A DNA stretch of 35,750 bases from Gemmataceae bacterium (GTDB lineage: Bacteria > Planctomycetota > Planctomycetia > Gemmatales > Gemmataceae). The notes under the pieces are model-generated. The model ran no database searches and was not told the DNA's origin. It was given only the letters and a program-made list of their open reading frames with translations. The first letter of the stretch is position 1; every line of letters starts with the position of its first letter. Shown here piece after piece: positions 17,605-26,109 of this stretch. The position numbers and the translations under genes are program-made. Location of the stretch: assembly GCA_009697105.1 (NCBI GenBank), contig SIAQ01000048.1, positions 1 to 35,750 of the forward strand, given 5' to 3'.

Positions 17605-19242
17605 ATGCTGCGAACTTTTGTCGGATGCGTCCTTCTCATCCTCAATGTCGGATTCGTTCGGGCCCAAACCGGCGGATATCTGCTGGCGGCTGATCGGGCC
17701 ATCGAGCAGGTAATTGACCATTACATCGACGCGAAGCTAAAGTCTGACGGCGTAACGCCTTCGCCTCAAGCCGACGATGCGGCGATCCTGCGCCGCCTGA
17801 CGCTCGACCTCAACGGCCGCGTGCCGACGGTTGGCGAAGTCGAAGCCTACCTCAAGAGCACGGAGCCCGACAAGAAAACGAAACTCGTCGATCGCTTGCT
17901 CGCATCGTCGGCGTTCGCTCGCCACGGGGCGCAGGCGTTCTACGGTTTCCTGCAATATTCCGAAGGCAGGCCGAAGAGGGGCGATAAGGGCAATCCCCTA
18001 TACGACTATCTACTTACGAGCCTGAGCGAGAATCGCGCCTGGGATCGTATGTTCCGCGAGATCATGATTCCCGACGAGGCCGACCCGAAAATGAAAGGCT
18101 CCGTGGATTTCCTCAAATCGCGAGTGAAGGACCTCAATCGTCTCACGATCGACGCCAGCAACGCCTTCTTCGGCGTCAACGTCAGTTGCGCCCAGTGCCA
18201 TGACCATCCACACGTGCAGCAGTGGACGCAGGACCAATTTTACGGCATGAAGGCGTTCTTCGTCCGCACGGTTGACAGCGGCGGCTTCCTCGGCGAAAAA
18301 GATTTCGGCATCGTGAAATACATCCCCAACAAGGGCACGGAGAAGGTCGCACCGGTCCTCTTCTTGAACGGAAAGGCGCTTGACGCACCTGGCATGAAGG
18401 AGCCAACCGCCGCCGAGAAGAAACAGGAACAGGTGCGGCTCGACCAGGGGAAAAAGGCCAAGGCCCCGCCAGCCCCGCCGAAGTTCAGCCTGCGTTCAAA
18501 GCTCGTCGAGACCGCGCTCGCCAAGGATCAGCGTGAATTCTTCGCCCGCAACATCGCCAACCGCCTTTGGCATCGTTTCCACGGTCGAGGGCTAGTCATG
18601 CCGCTCGATCAGCTGCATAGCGAGAACCCGGCGAGCCATCCCGATTTGCTCGAATGGCTGGCCCGTGACCTCGCGGATCACGGTTACGACATGAAGCGTT
18701 TTGTCCGCGGCCTAGTACTGACGAACACCTACGCGCGATCCAGCCGATGGGAGGCCGAGAAGCACCCCGCTGACAATATCTACGCCGTCGCCATCCTTCG
18801 ACCGCTCGCGCCGATGCAGTTCGCAACCTCGCTCAAGCTGGCGGCGAGCGACCCGACATCGATGCCCGCTGATGTGAAGAAGCTCGAAGAACGGATCGAC
18901 GCGCTCGAAAAATCGGCAGGCGGCCTGGCGAATCTGTTCGCCCAGCCGACTGACAACTTCCAAATCGGCGTCGCCGAGGCAATGCTCTTCGCGAACAATG
19001 ACGCCATGCAAAAATCGTTGCTCGAAGGCGGCGGCACCTTGGTCGATCGCATGAAACAGGAGCCGGACCTGGCCAAACGTGCCGACTTGGCGATCCGCAC
19101 CGTGCTCAGCCGCATGCCGCGACCCGATGAATTGCAGACAATCGTCGGCTACCTACATCGCCGCCAGGATCGCTCCGCCGAGGCAAGCCAGCAGGTCGTA
19201 TGGGCCCTGCTGACGAGCGCGGAGTTTCGGTTTAATCATTGA
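17605..19242 (+). CDS. DUF1549/DUF1553 protein, short form
   Basis: A 545-aa exported protein with a signal peptide (residues 1-20, ending VRA). It starts almost directly with DUF1549 (~30-240, CAQCH at 195-199) and continues with DUF1553 to an EFRFNH end. Unlike its neighbour it has no PSCyt1 domain, leaving a single heme-like motif. Start 17605 is chosen for the leader and an upstream GAGG; the frame runs back to 17464 through a palindrome. A DUF1501 partner is absent nearby. Confidence 0.88.
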   Translation: MLRTFVGCVLLILNVGFVRAQTGGYLLAADRAIEQVIDHYIDAKLKSDGVTPSPQADDAAILRRLTLDLNGRVPTVGEVEAYLKSTEPDKKTKLVDRLLASSAFARHGAQAFYGFLQYSEGRPKRGDKGNPLYDYLLTSLSENRAWDRMFREIMIPDEADPKMKGSVDFLKSRVKDLNRLTIDASNAFFGVNVSCAQCHDHPHVQQWTQDQFYGMKAFFVRTVDSGGFLGEKDFGIVKYIPNKGTEKVAPVLFLNGKALDAPGMKEPTAAEKKQEQVRLDQGKKAKAPPAPPKFSLRSKLVETALAKDQREFFARNIANRLWHRFHGRGLVMPLDQLHSENPASHPDLLEWLARDLADHGYDMKRFVRGLVLTNTYARSSRWEAEKHPADNIYAVAILRPLAPMQFATSLKLAASDPTSMPADVKKLEERIDALEKSAGGLANLFAQPTDNFQIGVAEAMLFANNDAMQKSLLEGGGTLVDRMKQEPDLAKRADLAIRTVLSRMPRPDELQTIVGYLHRRQDRSAEASQQVVWALLTSAEFRFNH

Positions 19243-19255
19243 GTGATCCGATTCT

Positions 19256-19384
19256 CGTTCCCAAATTCCTGTTTGGGAACGGGGCTTTCGGAAACTCTGT
19301 TTCGCCTCATCGAATCCACGTCGTTTCACGTTTCGCGAAGAAGAGTTTCGAGTTCTCTGGTTCCCAAACAGGAGTTTGGGAACC
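19256..19384. repeat. 129-bp paired-palindrome element, copy 2
   Basis: Same design and nearly the same length as 13655-13782: end hairpins at 19256-19281 and 19359-19384 and an inner GAAACTCTGTTTCG segment. The middle has diverged more than the ends. It starts 13 bp after a DUF1549/DUF1553 gene. Confidence 0.88.
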
Positions 19385-19486
19385 AGAGAACTCGCGACTC
19401 GGACTGATTCATCATCCCATTTCCGCCACGCCTTGATTCTGGTATAGCAGACGATGTCCCCTTCCCCTCACACCGGAGACATCGTC

Positions 19487-21238
19487 ATGGCTCATCGGCT
19501 TATCGCGCTGCTCGTGCTCGCTCTCATCGTGGTGGCAAATGTCGAAATCATCCCCGCGGAAAACGCTCAAGAAGGCTCCGCGGACCTCATCTATCACAAC
19601 GCCAAAGTGCTGACCGTGGACGCCAAGTTCACCGTCGCCCAGGCGATCGCGGTGAAAGACGACCGCATCGTCGCCGTCGGTTCCGATGCCGACGTGCTCA
19701 AGCACCGTGGCTCGAAAACGACGCTCGTCGATGCCAAAGGCAAAACAATCCTGCCCGGACTTTACGATAGCCACACGCATCCGACCGGAGCCGCGACGAG
19801 CGAGTTTGACGAGGAATTGCCGTACCTGACGTCGCTCAACGATGTCTTCGATTACATCCGCGCAAAGGTGAAGACACTGCCCGAAGGGCAATGGATCACG
19901 CTGCGTTTTGCGTTCCCGACTCGGCTCAAGGAAGGCCGCTTCCCGACGCTGGCGGAACTCGACGCCGTCGCGCCGAAGCATCCGGTGCACTATCACGCCG
20001 GGCCGGCGAGCATCGTCAACTCGGTCGCGATGAAGCTGTCGAACATCACGCGCGACACGAAGAACCCGTCGAACGGCGTCGTCGTCCGCGATCCGAAAAC
20101 CGGCGAACCGACCGGCATGCTTCGTAACGCCGCCGGCCTGCTCAAAGGCGCGCCGGGCAGCAAGGCGAGCAGCCAGGATCGCCGCGAGGCGGTTAAGAAC
20201 TTATTCGCACTGTATAATTCGTACGGAATAACCAGTATCTCCGATCGTAGCTCCTCGCGCGGGGCCTTCGATCTCTTCCACGATCTGCACAAGAAGGGCG
20301 AGCTGACCGTTCGCATCAACGTCTGCCCGAACTTCAGCCCCTACGGCACCCGCGAGGAAATCGCCCGCCGACTCGACGGCCTGCCCGGCAAGGACAAAGC
20401 GTTCGGCCCAACCGGCGTCGGCGGCGTCTGGATCCGTATCGGCCCCATAAAGTTCTTCCTCGACGGCGGCATGCTCAACGGCACCGCCTACATGCGCCAG
20501 CCCTGGCCCAAGGGTGACACCTATCAAATCGTCGAAGACGACTATCGCGGCTTGCTCTTCACGCCGCTCGAACAAGTGAAAATCCTCGGAGAGGAATCCG
20601 CCCGCCGTGGCTGGGGCGTCACCGCGCACACCGCCGGCGAAGGCGCGATGGATGTGCTGCTCGACGGCTACGATTTCGTCGATCGCGCCGTCTCGATCAA
20701 GGACCTGCGATTCTGCATCACACACGCCAACTTCCCCAGTCAGCAAAACCTCGAACGCTGCAAACGCCTCGGCGTCGTCGCCGACGTGCAACCCGCGTGG
20801 CTCTACAAAGACGGCGAAACGCTCAACCGCGTGCTCGGCAAGGAACGCATCCGCTGGTTCCAACCTTTCAAAAGCTGGATGAAATACACCACGATCGGCG
20901 GCGGCAGCGACCACATGATCAAACTCGATCCACGCAAATCGACCAACCCCTGGGACCCCTGGCTCGGCCTCCAAGTCACGCTCGATCGCAAGCTGCCCTC
21001 CGGTCTCGTGCTCGTCCCCGAGGAAGCATTGTCGCGCGAAGAAGCACTGCGACTTTACACCATCAACAATGCATATTTGGGCCGCGAGGAAAAGGACAAG
21101 GGCACGCTCGAAGCCGGCAAACTCGCCGACTTCATCCTGATCGATCGCGACTATATGACGTGCCCCGTTGAGGACATCAGTTCCACACGCGTGCTAACGA
21201 CAATCGTCGGCGGCAAGACGGTGTACGACCGGAAGTGA
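19487..21238 (+). CDS. exported amidohydrolase family protein (YtcJ-like, Amidohydro_3)
   Basis: A 583-aa metal-dependent hydrolase with a hydrophobic leader (residues 1-20). Family landmarks are the N-terminal beta sandwich (ADLIYHNAKVLTVD), DSHTHPTG with H96 and H98, TAHTAGEGAMD, RFCITHANFP, and GGGSDHMIKLDP with the late aspartate, then the C-terminal KLADFILIDRDY. These match metal-ligand positions of the superfamily. The amide substrate cannot be predicted. ATG 19487 has GGAGA at good spacing and opens into the leader; 19454 is an alternative upstream ATG. Confidence 0.88.
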   Translation: MAHRLIALLVLALIVVANVEIIPAENAQEGSADLIYHNAKVLTVDAKFTVAQAIAVKDDRIVAVGSDADVLKHRGSKTTLVDAKGKTILPGLYDSHTHPTGAATSEFDEELPYLTSLNDVFDYIRAKVKTLPEGQWITLRFAFPTRLKEGRFPTLAELDAVAPKHPVHYHAGPASIVNSVAMKLSNITRDTKNPSNGVVVRDPKTGEPTGMLRNAAGLLKGAPGSKASSQDRREAVKNLFALYNSYGITSISDRSSSRGAFDLFHDLHKKGELTVRINVCPNFSPYGTREEIARRLDGLPGKDKAFGPTGVGGVWIRIGPIKFFLDGGMLNGTAYMRQPWPKGDTYQIVEDDYRGLLFTPLEQVKILGEESARRGWGVTAHTAGEGAMDVLLDGYDFVDRAVSIKDLRFCITHANFPSQQNLERCKRLGVVADVQPAWLYKDGETLNRVLGKERIRWFQPFKSWMKYTTIGGGSDHMIKLDPRKSTNPWDPWLGLQVTLDRKLPSGLVLVPEEALSREEALRLYTINNAYLGREEKDKGTLEAGKLADFILIDRDYMTCPVEDISSTRVLTTIVGGKTVYDRK

Positions 21239-21264
21239 CGAGAGCTATCTGCTATCTGCTAAAT

Positions 21265-21342
21265 GTAGGGCGCGTCAAGCGCCGACGCACCATAAGCCTA
21301 CAAGCGCCTGGTGCGTCGGCGATGGCGCTTGACGCACCCTGC
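21265..21342. repeat. inverted repeat pair, family 7 (8-13-8 hairpin)
   Basis: The right unit is GGTGCGTC (21310-21317), a 13-nt loop GGCGATGGCGCTT, then GACGCACC (21331-21338). The left unit is its inverted, shortened copy. A single unit with the same stem and a one-base loop change is at 32935. Confidence 0.85.
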
Positions 21343-21364
21343 AACTTCGAATTGAGGCGCAACC

Positions 21365-22594
21365 ATGACTCGTACCGCGGCCATTCTGATATTCCTAGCA
21401 ACAGCCGCACTCGCCCAGCAACCGACGCCTGGCAAGATCCAACGCGGCACGCTGGTTAGCGTCGATGCGGAGAAACTCCGTGTCACCGTCAAAGCGAACG
21501 ACAAAGAGATCGTCGCCACCGCTGACGAACAAACGCGATTCTTCGAGGCGAAAGGCGCGAACGCCAAGGAGAAGCTGCAATCCTTCAAAGCCGGCGTCGA
21601 GGTTATGTTTGTCATCCAACCCAAGGACGGCAAGAACTACCTATTCGGCTTGCGGCTCGCCGACGCGGGTAAACCAGGCAATCCGTTGGCGAAGTTCGAT
21701 TCGTCCAAGCTCCTGCCGATCAACGAACTCGGCACCAAGGAATACCGCGGGTTCATGGGCGGGTTCTATCCCGATGGCAAAAACGAACGCCCGGCGAGGC
21801 ATGACGCGCTCGGCAAAGCGCTCGCCGCCCAGGTGCAACCACTCGATGGCGACGGCAAGCCAGATGCCGCGGGCAAGATCGTCATGCTCTCCGTTGGCAT
21901 GAGCAACACGTCGCAGGCGTCCCAAGGTTTCGCGCAAGTCTTGGCCGGCGCGAAGGACAAGAACCCCGCCCTCATCTTCGTCAACGGCGCCCAGGGCGGC
22001 ATGACCGCGGCACGTATCCAGAACCCTGACGATAAAGCGTCCGGCGAAAAGTATTGGGCCGCCGTCGAGCAACAACTACGCAAAACGGGCGTTTCCGCGT
22101 CGCAGGTGCAAGTCGTCTGGATCAAGCAGGCCGACGCCGGCCCCAGCCAGGGCTTCCCCATCTACGTCAAGACGCTCGAAGCGGAGCTGACGCGCATCGT
22201 CCGCCTACTGCCGAAGCGTTTTCCCAACCTGAAGATGGTTTACCTATCGAGCCGAACCTACGGCGGCTACGCGAAATCGTCGCTCAACCCGGAGCCGTAT
22301 GCCTATGAGTCGGCGTTTTCGGTGAAGTGGCTGATTGAACGCCAAATCGGGGGCGAGATCGAGTTGAACTGCGATCCGAAGAAAGGCGCCGTGCAAGCCC
22401 CGTGGCTGGCGTGGGGCCCGTACCTCTGGGCAAACGGCATGACCAAACGCCCCGACGGCTTCGCCTACGCCGAGAGTGATTTCGCCAACGACGGCACACA
22501 TCATTCGCCCGACGGTTCGCGAAAAATCGGCGCCCGCATGCTGCGTTTCTTCGAGAGCGACGAAACAACCCGGCCGTGGTTCACCAAGAAATAA
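21365..22594 (+). CDS. exported SGNH-hydrolase-like esterase
   Basis: A 409-aa protein with a signal peptide (MTRTAAILIFLATAALA). Residues ~24-100 are a beta-rich N-terminal part. The rest resembles SGNH hydrolases: MLSVGMSN (candidate nucleophile S180), VNGAQGG (~207-212), and NDGTHHSPDG with D376 and H379 in the DxxH arrangement. This suggests a carbohydrate or ester hydrolase, but the nucleophile assignment is tentative. GAGG lies about 8 bases upstream. Confidence 0.65.
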   Translation: MTRTAAILIFLATAALAQQPTPGKIQRGTLVSVDAEKLRVTVKANDKEIVATADEQTRFFEAKGANAKEKLQSFKAGVEVMFVIQPKDGKNYLFGLRLADAGKPGNPLAKFDSSKLLPINELGTKEYRGFMGGFYPDGKNERPARHDALGKALAAQVQPLDGDGKPDAAGKIVMLSVGMSNTSQASQGFAQVLAGAKDKNPALIFVNGAQGGMTAARIQNPDDKASGEKYWAAVEQQLRKTGVSASQVQVVWIKQADAGPSQGFPIYVKTLEAELTRIVRLLPKRFPNLKMVYLSSRTYGGYAKSSLNPEPYAYESAFSVKWLIERQIGGEIELNCDPKKGAVQAPWLAWGPYLWANGMTKRPDGFAYAESDFANDGTHHSPDGSRKIGARMLRFFESDETTRPWFTKK

Positions 22595-22633
22595 TGGCGG
22601 GGGAACAATAGCACTCGCATGGGGTCATGCGAA

Positions 22634-22653
22634 CGCTAAGCCGAAAACGGCAA
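22634..22653 (+). repeat. short 5' hairpin motif, family 8, copy 1
   Basis: CGCTAAGCCGAAAACGGCAA, with GCCG/CGGC stem and AAAA loop, 17 bp before the ABC-2 permease start. Related copies precede the sulfatase (26052) and lpxC (32976). Confidence 0.6.
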
Positions 22654-22669
22654 ACCAGAGAATGCGCCA

Positions 22670-24274
22670 ATGCTTGGACCGCACTTCTACTTCGACCTGA
22701 TCCGCCTCGCTCGGCATCGGCGGAATCTCACCATCCGTTGCGGCTACTTACTGCTAATGCTCGCGGGTCTGTACGTCGTGAATCGCTTCGAGCCGGACGT
22801 GCCTCGGCAGATCAACTACTACGCCAAGGTCGCGAAGCATTTCACCAACACGATCTTGTTCTTTGAATATCTCATGGTCTTTCTGCTGACACCAATCTAT
22901 TTCGCAGGCACGATTGTCGAGGAAGAGGAGTCTGGCACGCTGGAGTTGTTGTTCATGACGCACCTACGGAGCCACGAGATTTTGCTGGGAAAATACGCCG
23001 CCCGCGTGGTACATCTGGTCTTCATCTCGATGCTGGGATTGCCCTTGTTGGCGATCGTCAGCTTGTGGGGCGGAGTCGATGTACCGACGCTCGCCATGCA
23101 TTTTTGCTTGATCGCTACGTTGATCGTTTTGTTCAGCAGCGCGTGTATGGTTAGCTCGACGATGGCAGTCAGCCATGCCCTGAGCCTGGTGCTTTCGTAT
23201 GCCGCGTCGACCGGCGTGCTCGGTTTTTTTGTTATTGGCGGCTGCATAGTGATGGCGATTGCGAGTTTCGAGTTTGGTAGTCAAGCCCTTGGTATCGGTA
23301 TGATCGTCGGCATGGCATTGATCGCGAGCGCGGTTCTGCTTTTCTTTGCATGTCTCCGTCTTCACACGCTACGCTACCCGACGGAGCGGCCGACAACACG
23401 GAGGCGAAAACGCGCCATTCCACGCAGCCCCACGAAACCGAAGCCGAAACCAGGCGAGAGCACCGCCAGGCCCGTGCCCGATAATGCGCTGCTTTGGAAG
23501 GAACTGATCGACGGCAAAGGCGCCTACCAGCTGGCAGGTTACAGTTCATCCGTGGCGTTGACGGGATTCGTCATTGCTGGTGTGGCGAACTTATTCTCGA
23601 AGTTCCCTTGGGCCGAACGAGGCGCACGGGATGAATTCGCCGGGTTATCATATTTCTTCTTCGGAATCAGCTACGGGCTCAGTGTGGCCGGCGTAATCCT
23701 CTTGCTGGCATTCCGACTGACCGCAGTCATTTCGCGCGAACGAGAGCAAGGCACATTACGGTTCCTGCTGCTGTTGCCGGTTGAACGATCGGAGATCTTA
23801 TGGACAAAATTCATCGCGCCGTGGATCGCGACACACTACCTGATCGCGACAATCGTGGTTGCGCCTATTTTCGCGCTGGTGACGGGAATCTACGCGATCC
23901 GCACCTGCGGCGTGCTGTTGCTTCTTCCTTGGCCCAGCATCATCTTCGCGGCGGGGCTGGCGCTTTATCTCTCGGTGCGTTGTCGGCGTTGGGTGACGGC
24001 GAATATCGTGTTTACGGTAGTGGTGGTGGCGGTCGGATCTGCCCATCTCTTCGGCGGCGAGTATACGCGGCTTTTTCGCAATGGATTCTGGATGCTGCTC
24101 ACGGGAGATTTCGTGCAAGGTGGCGGACTTGCAAATGCCCATCCGACGATGGCAGTCACCACGTTCCTGAGCCACCAGGCTACGTTCGCGGGAATCGGCG
24201 TGCTGTTATTCTGGCGTGCATTCGCCATGTTTGACTGGACGAAACGCAATCGCTCCTCCCAGGCCCCGCGGTGA
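22670..24274 (+). CDS. ABC-2 type transporter permease
   Basis: A 534-aa membrane protein with about a dozen predicted membrane helices in two similar halves. Each half has a hallmark glutamate-rich coupling segment: VEEEESGTLELLFMTHLRSHEILLGK (~82-107) and REREQGTLRFLLLLPVERSEILWTK (~355-380). A basic linker of about 40 residues with repeated Arg/Lys/Pro joins them. It would export a substrate with an ATPase partner, but none is encoded nearby. No leader is needed; the ribosome site is weak. Confidence 0.85.
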   Translation: MLGPHFYFDLIRLARHRRNLTIRCGYLLLMLAGLYVVNRFEPDVPRQINYYAKVAKHFTNTILFFEYLMVFLLTPIYFAGTIVEEEESGTLELLFMTHLRSHEILLGKYAARVVHLVFISMLGLPLLAIVSLWGGVDVPTLAMHFCLIATLIVLFSSACMVSSTMAVSHALSLVLSYAASTGVLGFFVIGGCIVMAIASFEFGSQALGIGMIVGMALIASAVLLFFACLRLHTLRYPTERPTTRRRKRAIPRSPTKPKPKPGESTARPVPDNALLWKELIDGKGAYQLAGYSSSVALTGFVIAGVANLFSKFPWAERGARDEFAGLSYFFFGISYGLSVAGVILLLAFRLTAVISREREQGTLRFLLLLPVERSEILWTKFIAPWIATHYLIATIVVAPIFALVTGIYAIRTCGVLLLLPWPSIIFAAGLALYLSVRCRRWVTANIVFTVVVVAVGSAHLFGGEYTRLFRNGFWMLLTGDFVQGGGLANAHPTMAVTTFLSHQATFAGIGVLLFWRAFAMFDWTKRNRSSQAPR

Positions 24275-24335
24275 GCGCAGCGATGCGCAGAGATCGGAAC
24301 CCCCAGGAATCGCTGCGCTCATCGTGGGGCTTGGC
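24264..24335. repeat. REP-like doublet, family 2, partly degenerate
   Basis: Unit B is CCCCAGGA (24301-24308), 13-nt loop ATCGCTGCGCTCA, TCGTGGGG (24322-24329; one mismatch). Unit A, overlapping the stop of the ABC-2 permease gene, keeps the loop TGAGCGCAGCGAT but its stem is decayed. Confidence 0.75.
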
Positions 24336-24337
24336 GC

Positions 24338-24499
24338 TCACACATGCACCGGTTCGGGGGAATGCACGTAGAGCCATTGGTCGGGAAAGAGTTTCGTGCT
24401 ATCGACGTTCAGATAAACGAGATCGATTTTTTGGCCCCAAAGATCGATAGTGCATGAGAGTCCGCCGACTTGCGGAGCGGATTCGAAGACTTCGACATG
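24338..24499 (-). pseudogene. coding-like remnant after the DcuC-like gene
   Basis: Directly after the TGA of the transporter, the same frame stays open for 53 codons and reads like a real protein end: VEVFESAPQVGG, CTIDLWGQKIDLVYLNVDS, KLFPDQWLYVHSPEPVHV, stop at 24338-24340. It has no in-frame ATG or GTG at its start. Options are a truncated remnant of another gene, a gene using a rare start, or stop-codon readthrough. I do not recognise the family. Confidence 0.35.
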
Positions 24500-25897
24500 T
24501 CATATCCGCGGCATCCACACCATCGCCAGGGCCACGACCGTTGCCATCGAAACGAGCAGTGGAATGACGACCATCTTCGATAACTCCATCGGCTTCGTCC
24601 CCGTCATCTTCGCGCACATCAGAGTCACGGCGGCAACCGGCGACATTGTCCGGCCCGCCGCCGATCCGAGCGATACGACCGCGCCGGTGTGCGTCGGGTC
24701 GATGTCCAGCGCCAGACTCGGCTCGACGAAGAAGCCGAACAGGCTCTGCGCCGTCGCCATGCCCGAGCCACATAGCGCGGCAAAGGCGACCGAGAAGATG
24801 CCGGCGGTCGGCAGAAGGACGTCGGGCCACATCTTGATCGCATCGCCCAGACGCTCGGCGATACTGACGTTTTTGATGGCGATACCGAAACAGTTAGCGA
24901 CGACGATAAGCGAGACGATGTTGGCATAGCCGTAGCCCGCGCCTTCAAAGAAGGTGCTGGCGGTTTCCTTGAATTTCTCGCGTGACGCAATCACCGCCGC
25001 GACGACGCCGAGTAGCATCGCCAGGCCGATGAGCCGGGTGTTGAAGGTCTCCGGATCGGGCAGTCTGCTTTTCTGTAGCCATCGATGGTCGATCTTGAAA
25101 AGCTCGAACGGATACGAACACAAATACAAAAACACGAGCGGCACGAGCGGGACTATCGCCTTGAGATAGTTGACCGGCATCGCGACTTCGCTCGGCGGTG
25201 GCGCGTCGGTCGGTTCGCTCGCAAGCATCCGCTCACGCCGGGCGGCCAGGAACCAGAACACGCTCGTGGCGACGGCGAGGCTGAGGAAATTGAACGGGAT
25301 GATGCGGCGCACACAGCGTTCACTGGTGATGTCGTCGGGTGTCAGACTTGCTTCGGGATGCTTCTTGAGTGCTTTTTGGCTTTCCTCGATGGTCGTCAGC
25401 AGTTCCGGTGCTCCGGGGTTCAGCAATTCCCCGCCGACCGACGCGCCGAGCAACAGGGCCGCGCCGGTAGTGATCGGCGAGATGCCCGTGGCACGTAGAA
25501 ATGGGATGATGACCGAGCCGATCGTCACTGCGGTGCTGGTTTGGCTGACGATCGGCATATTTACGAAGAACCCGACGACGACCGTGCCCGGAATCAGCAG
25601 GAATCGAACATAGGTCAACGGCTTGACGAGTAAGCGCACGAGATGGAGATCGCAACCGGTGTGTTGCAGGACGCGCGCAAAACCCATGCCGCAGCAAAGC
25701 GGGATGATGAACTTCTCGTTCGTCAGCGTGATGACGAACTCCCGCACGATCGCTTGCGGGTTCAGCGCGATTGCGCCGAGCGTGAGGGAAGCAATCATCA
25801 ACACGAGCCGAACTTCAAATTCGCGCAACACCGCCCAGGCGGCGAGCACGATGACGAGCAGTCCGAGGATCGTTTGCCACGACGCGGTATCGAGCAT
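24500..25897 (-). CDS. DcuC-like C4-dicarboxylate transporter
   Basis: A 465-aa inner-membrane protein, close to the length of E. coli DcuC, with about 12 hydrophobic helices. Recognisable are the internal TSTAVTIGSVIIPFLRATGISP and LLGASVGGELLNPGAPELLT segments in the first half and ALCGSGMATAQSLFGFF and SLGSAAGRTMSPVAAV in the second. It likely carries dicarboxylates, though other members of the ion transporter superfamily cannot be excluded. ATG 25897 is chosen; the frame extends to 25957 only by reading through the REP doublet. A distinct ribosome site is not visible. Confidence 0.78.
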   Translation of the reverse strand: MLDTASWQTILGLLVIVLAAWAVLREFEVRLVLMIASLTLGAIALNPQAIVREFVITLTNEKFIIPLCCGMGFARVLQHTGCDLHLVRLLVKPLTYVRFLLIPGTVVVGFFVNMPIVSQTSTAVTIGSVIIPFLRATGISPITTGAALLLGASVGGELLNPGAPELLTTIEESQKALKKHPEASLTPDDITSERCVRRIIPFNFLSLAVATSVFWFLAARRERMLASEPTDAPPPSEVAMPVNYLKAIVPLVPLVFLYLCSYPFELFKIDHRWLQKSRLPDPETFNTRLIGLAMLLGVVAAVIASREKFKETASTFFEGAGYGYANIVSLIVVANCFGIAIKNVSIAERLGDAIKMWPDVLLPTAGIFSVAFAALCGSGMATAQSLFGFFVEPSLALDIDPTHTGAVVSLGSAAGRTMSPVAAVTLMCAKMTGTKPMELSKMVVIPLLVSMATVVALAMVWMPRI

Positions 25898-25900
25898 GAA

Positions 25901-25967
25901 AGCCCAAGGGTGAGGTACTCCGAACCCTTGGGATCCCAGAGGTTCGGAGTACCTCACCTCTGGGCTT
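25901..25967. repeat. REP-like palindrome doublet, family 1
   Basis: Unit 1: CCCAAGGG, loop TGAGGTACTCCGAA, CCCTTGGG. Unit 2: CCCAGAGG, inverted loop, CCTCTGGG. Both stems pair perfectly although they differ from each other. It is just 3 bp upstream of the DcuC-like start codon. Confidence 0.92.
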
Positions 25968-25989
25968 TCAGTGCATATGAGAGCGATTC

Positions 25990-26017
25990 TTGCATGATAT
26001 ACGGCGCGGGATAGAAT
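25990..26017 (+). promoter_or_regulatory. candidate promoter for the sulfatase gene
   Basis: TTGCAT (25990-25995), 16-bp spacer, TAGAAT (26012-26017), about 90 bases before the start codon. Consensus match only. Confidence 0.3.
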
Positions 26018-26051
26018 TGGCGACAGACGCGGTGGTACGGCGAGTCATCAC

Positions 26052-26077
26052 GTGAGCACTAAGCCGCAAACGGCGAA
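26052..26077 (+). repeat. short 5' hairpin motif, family 8, copy 2
   Basis: GTGAGCACTAAGCCGCAAAC continues into GGCGAAG; GCCG/CGGC with a CAAA loop. It lies 32 bp before the sulfatase start. Confidence 0.6.
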
Positions 26078-26109
26078 GAATTTGCATTTACACTCCGAAG
26101 GACATTCTC

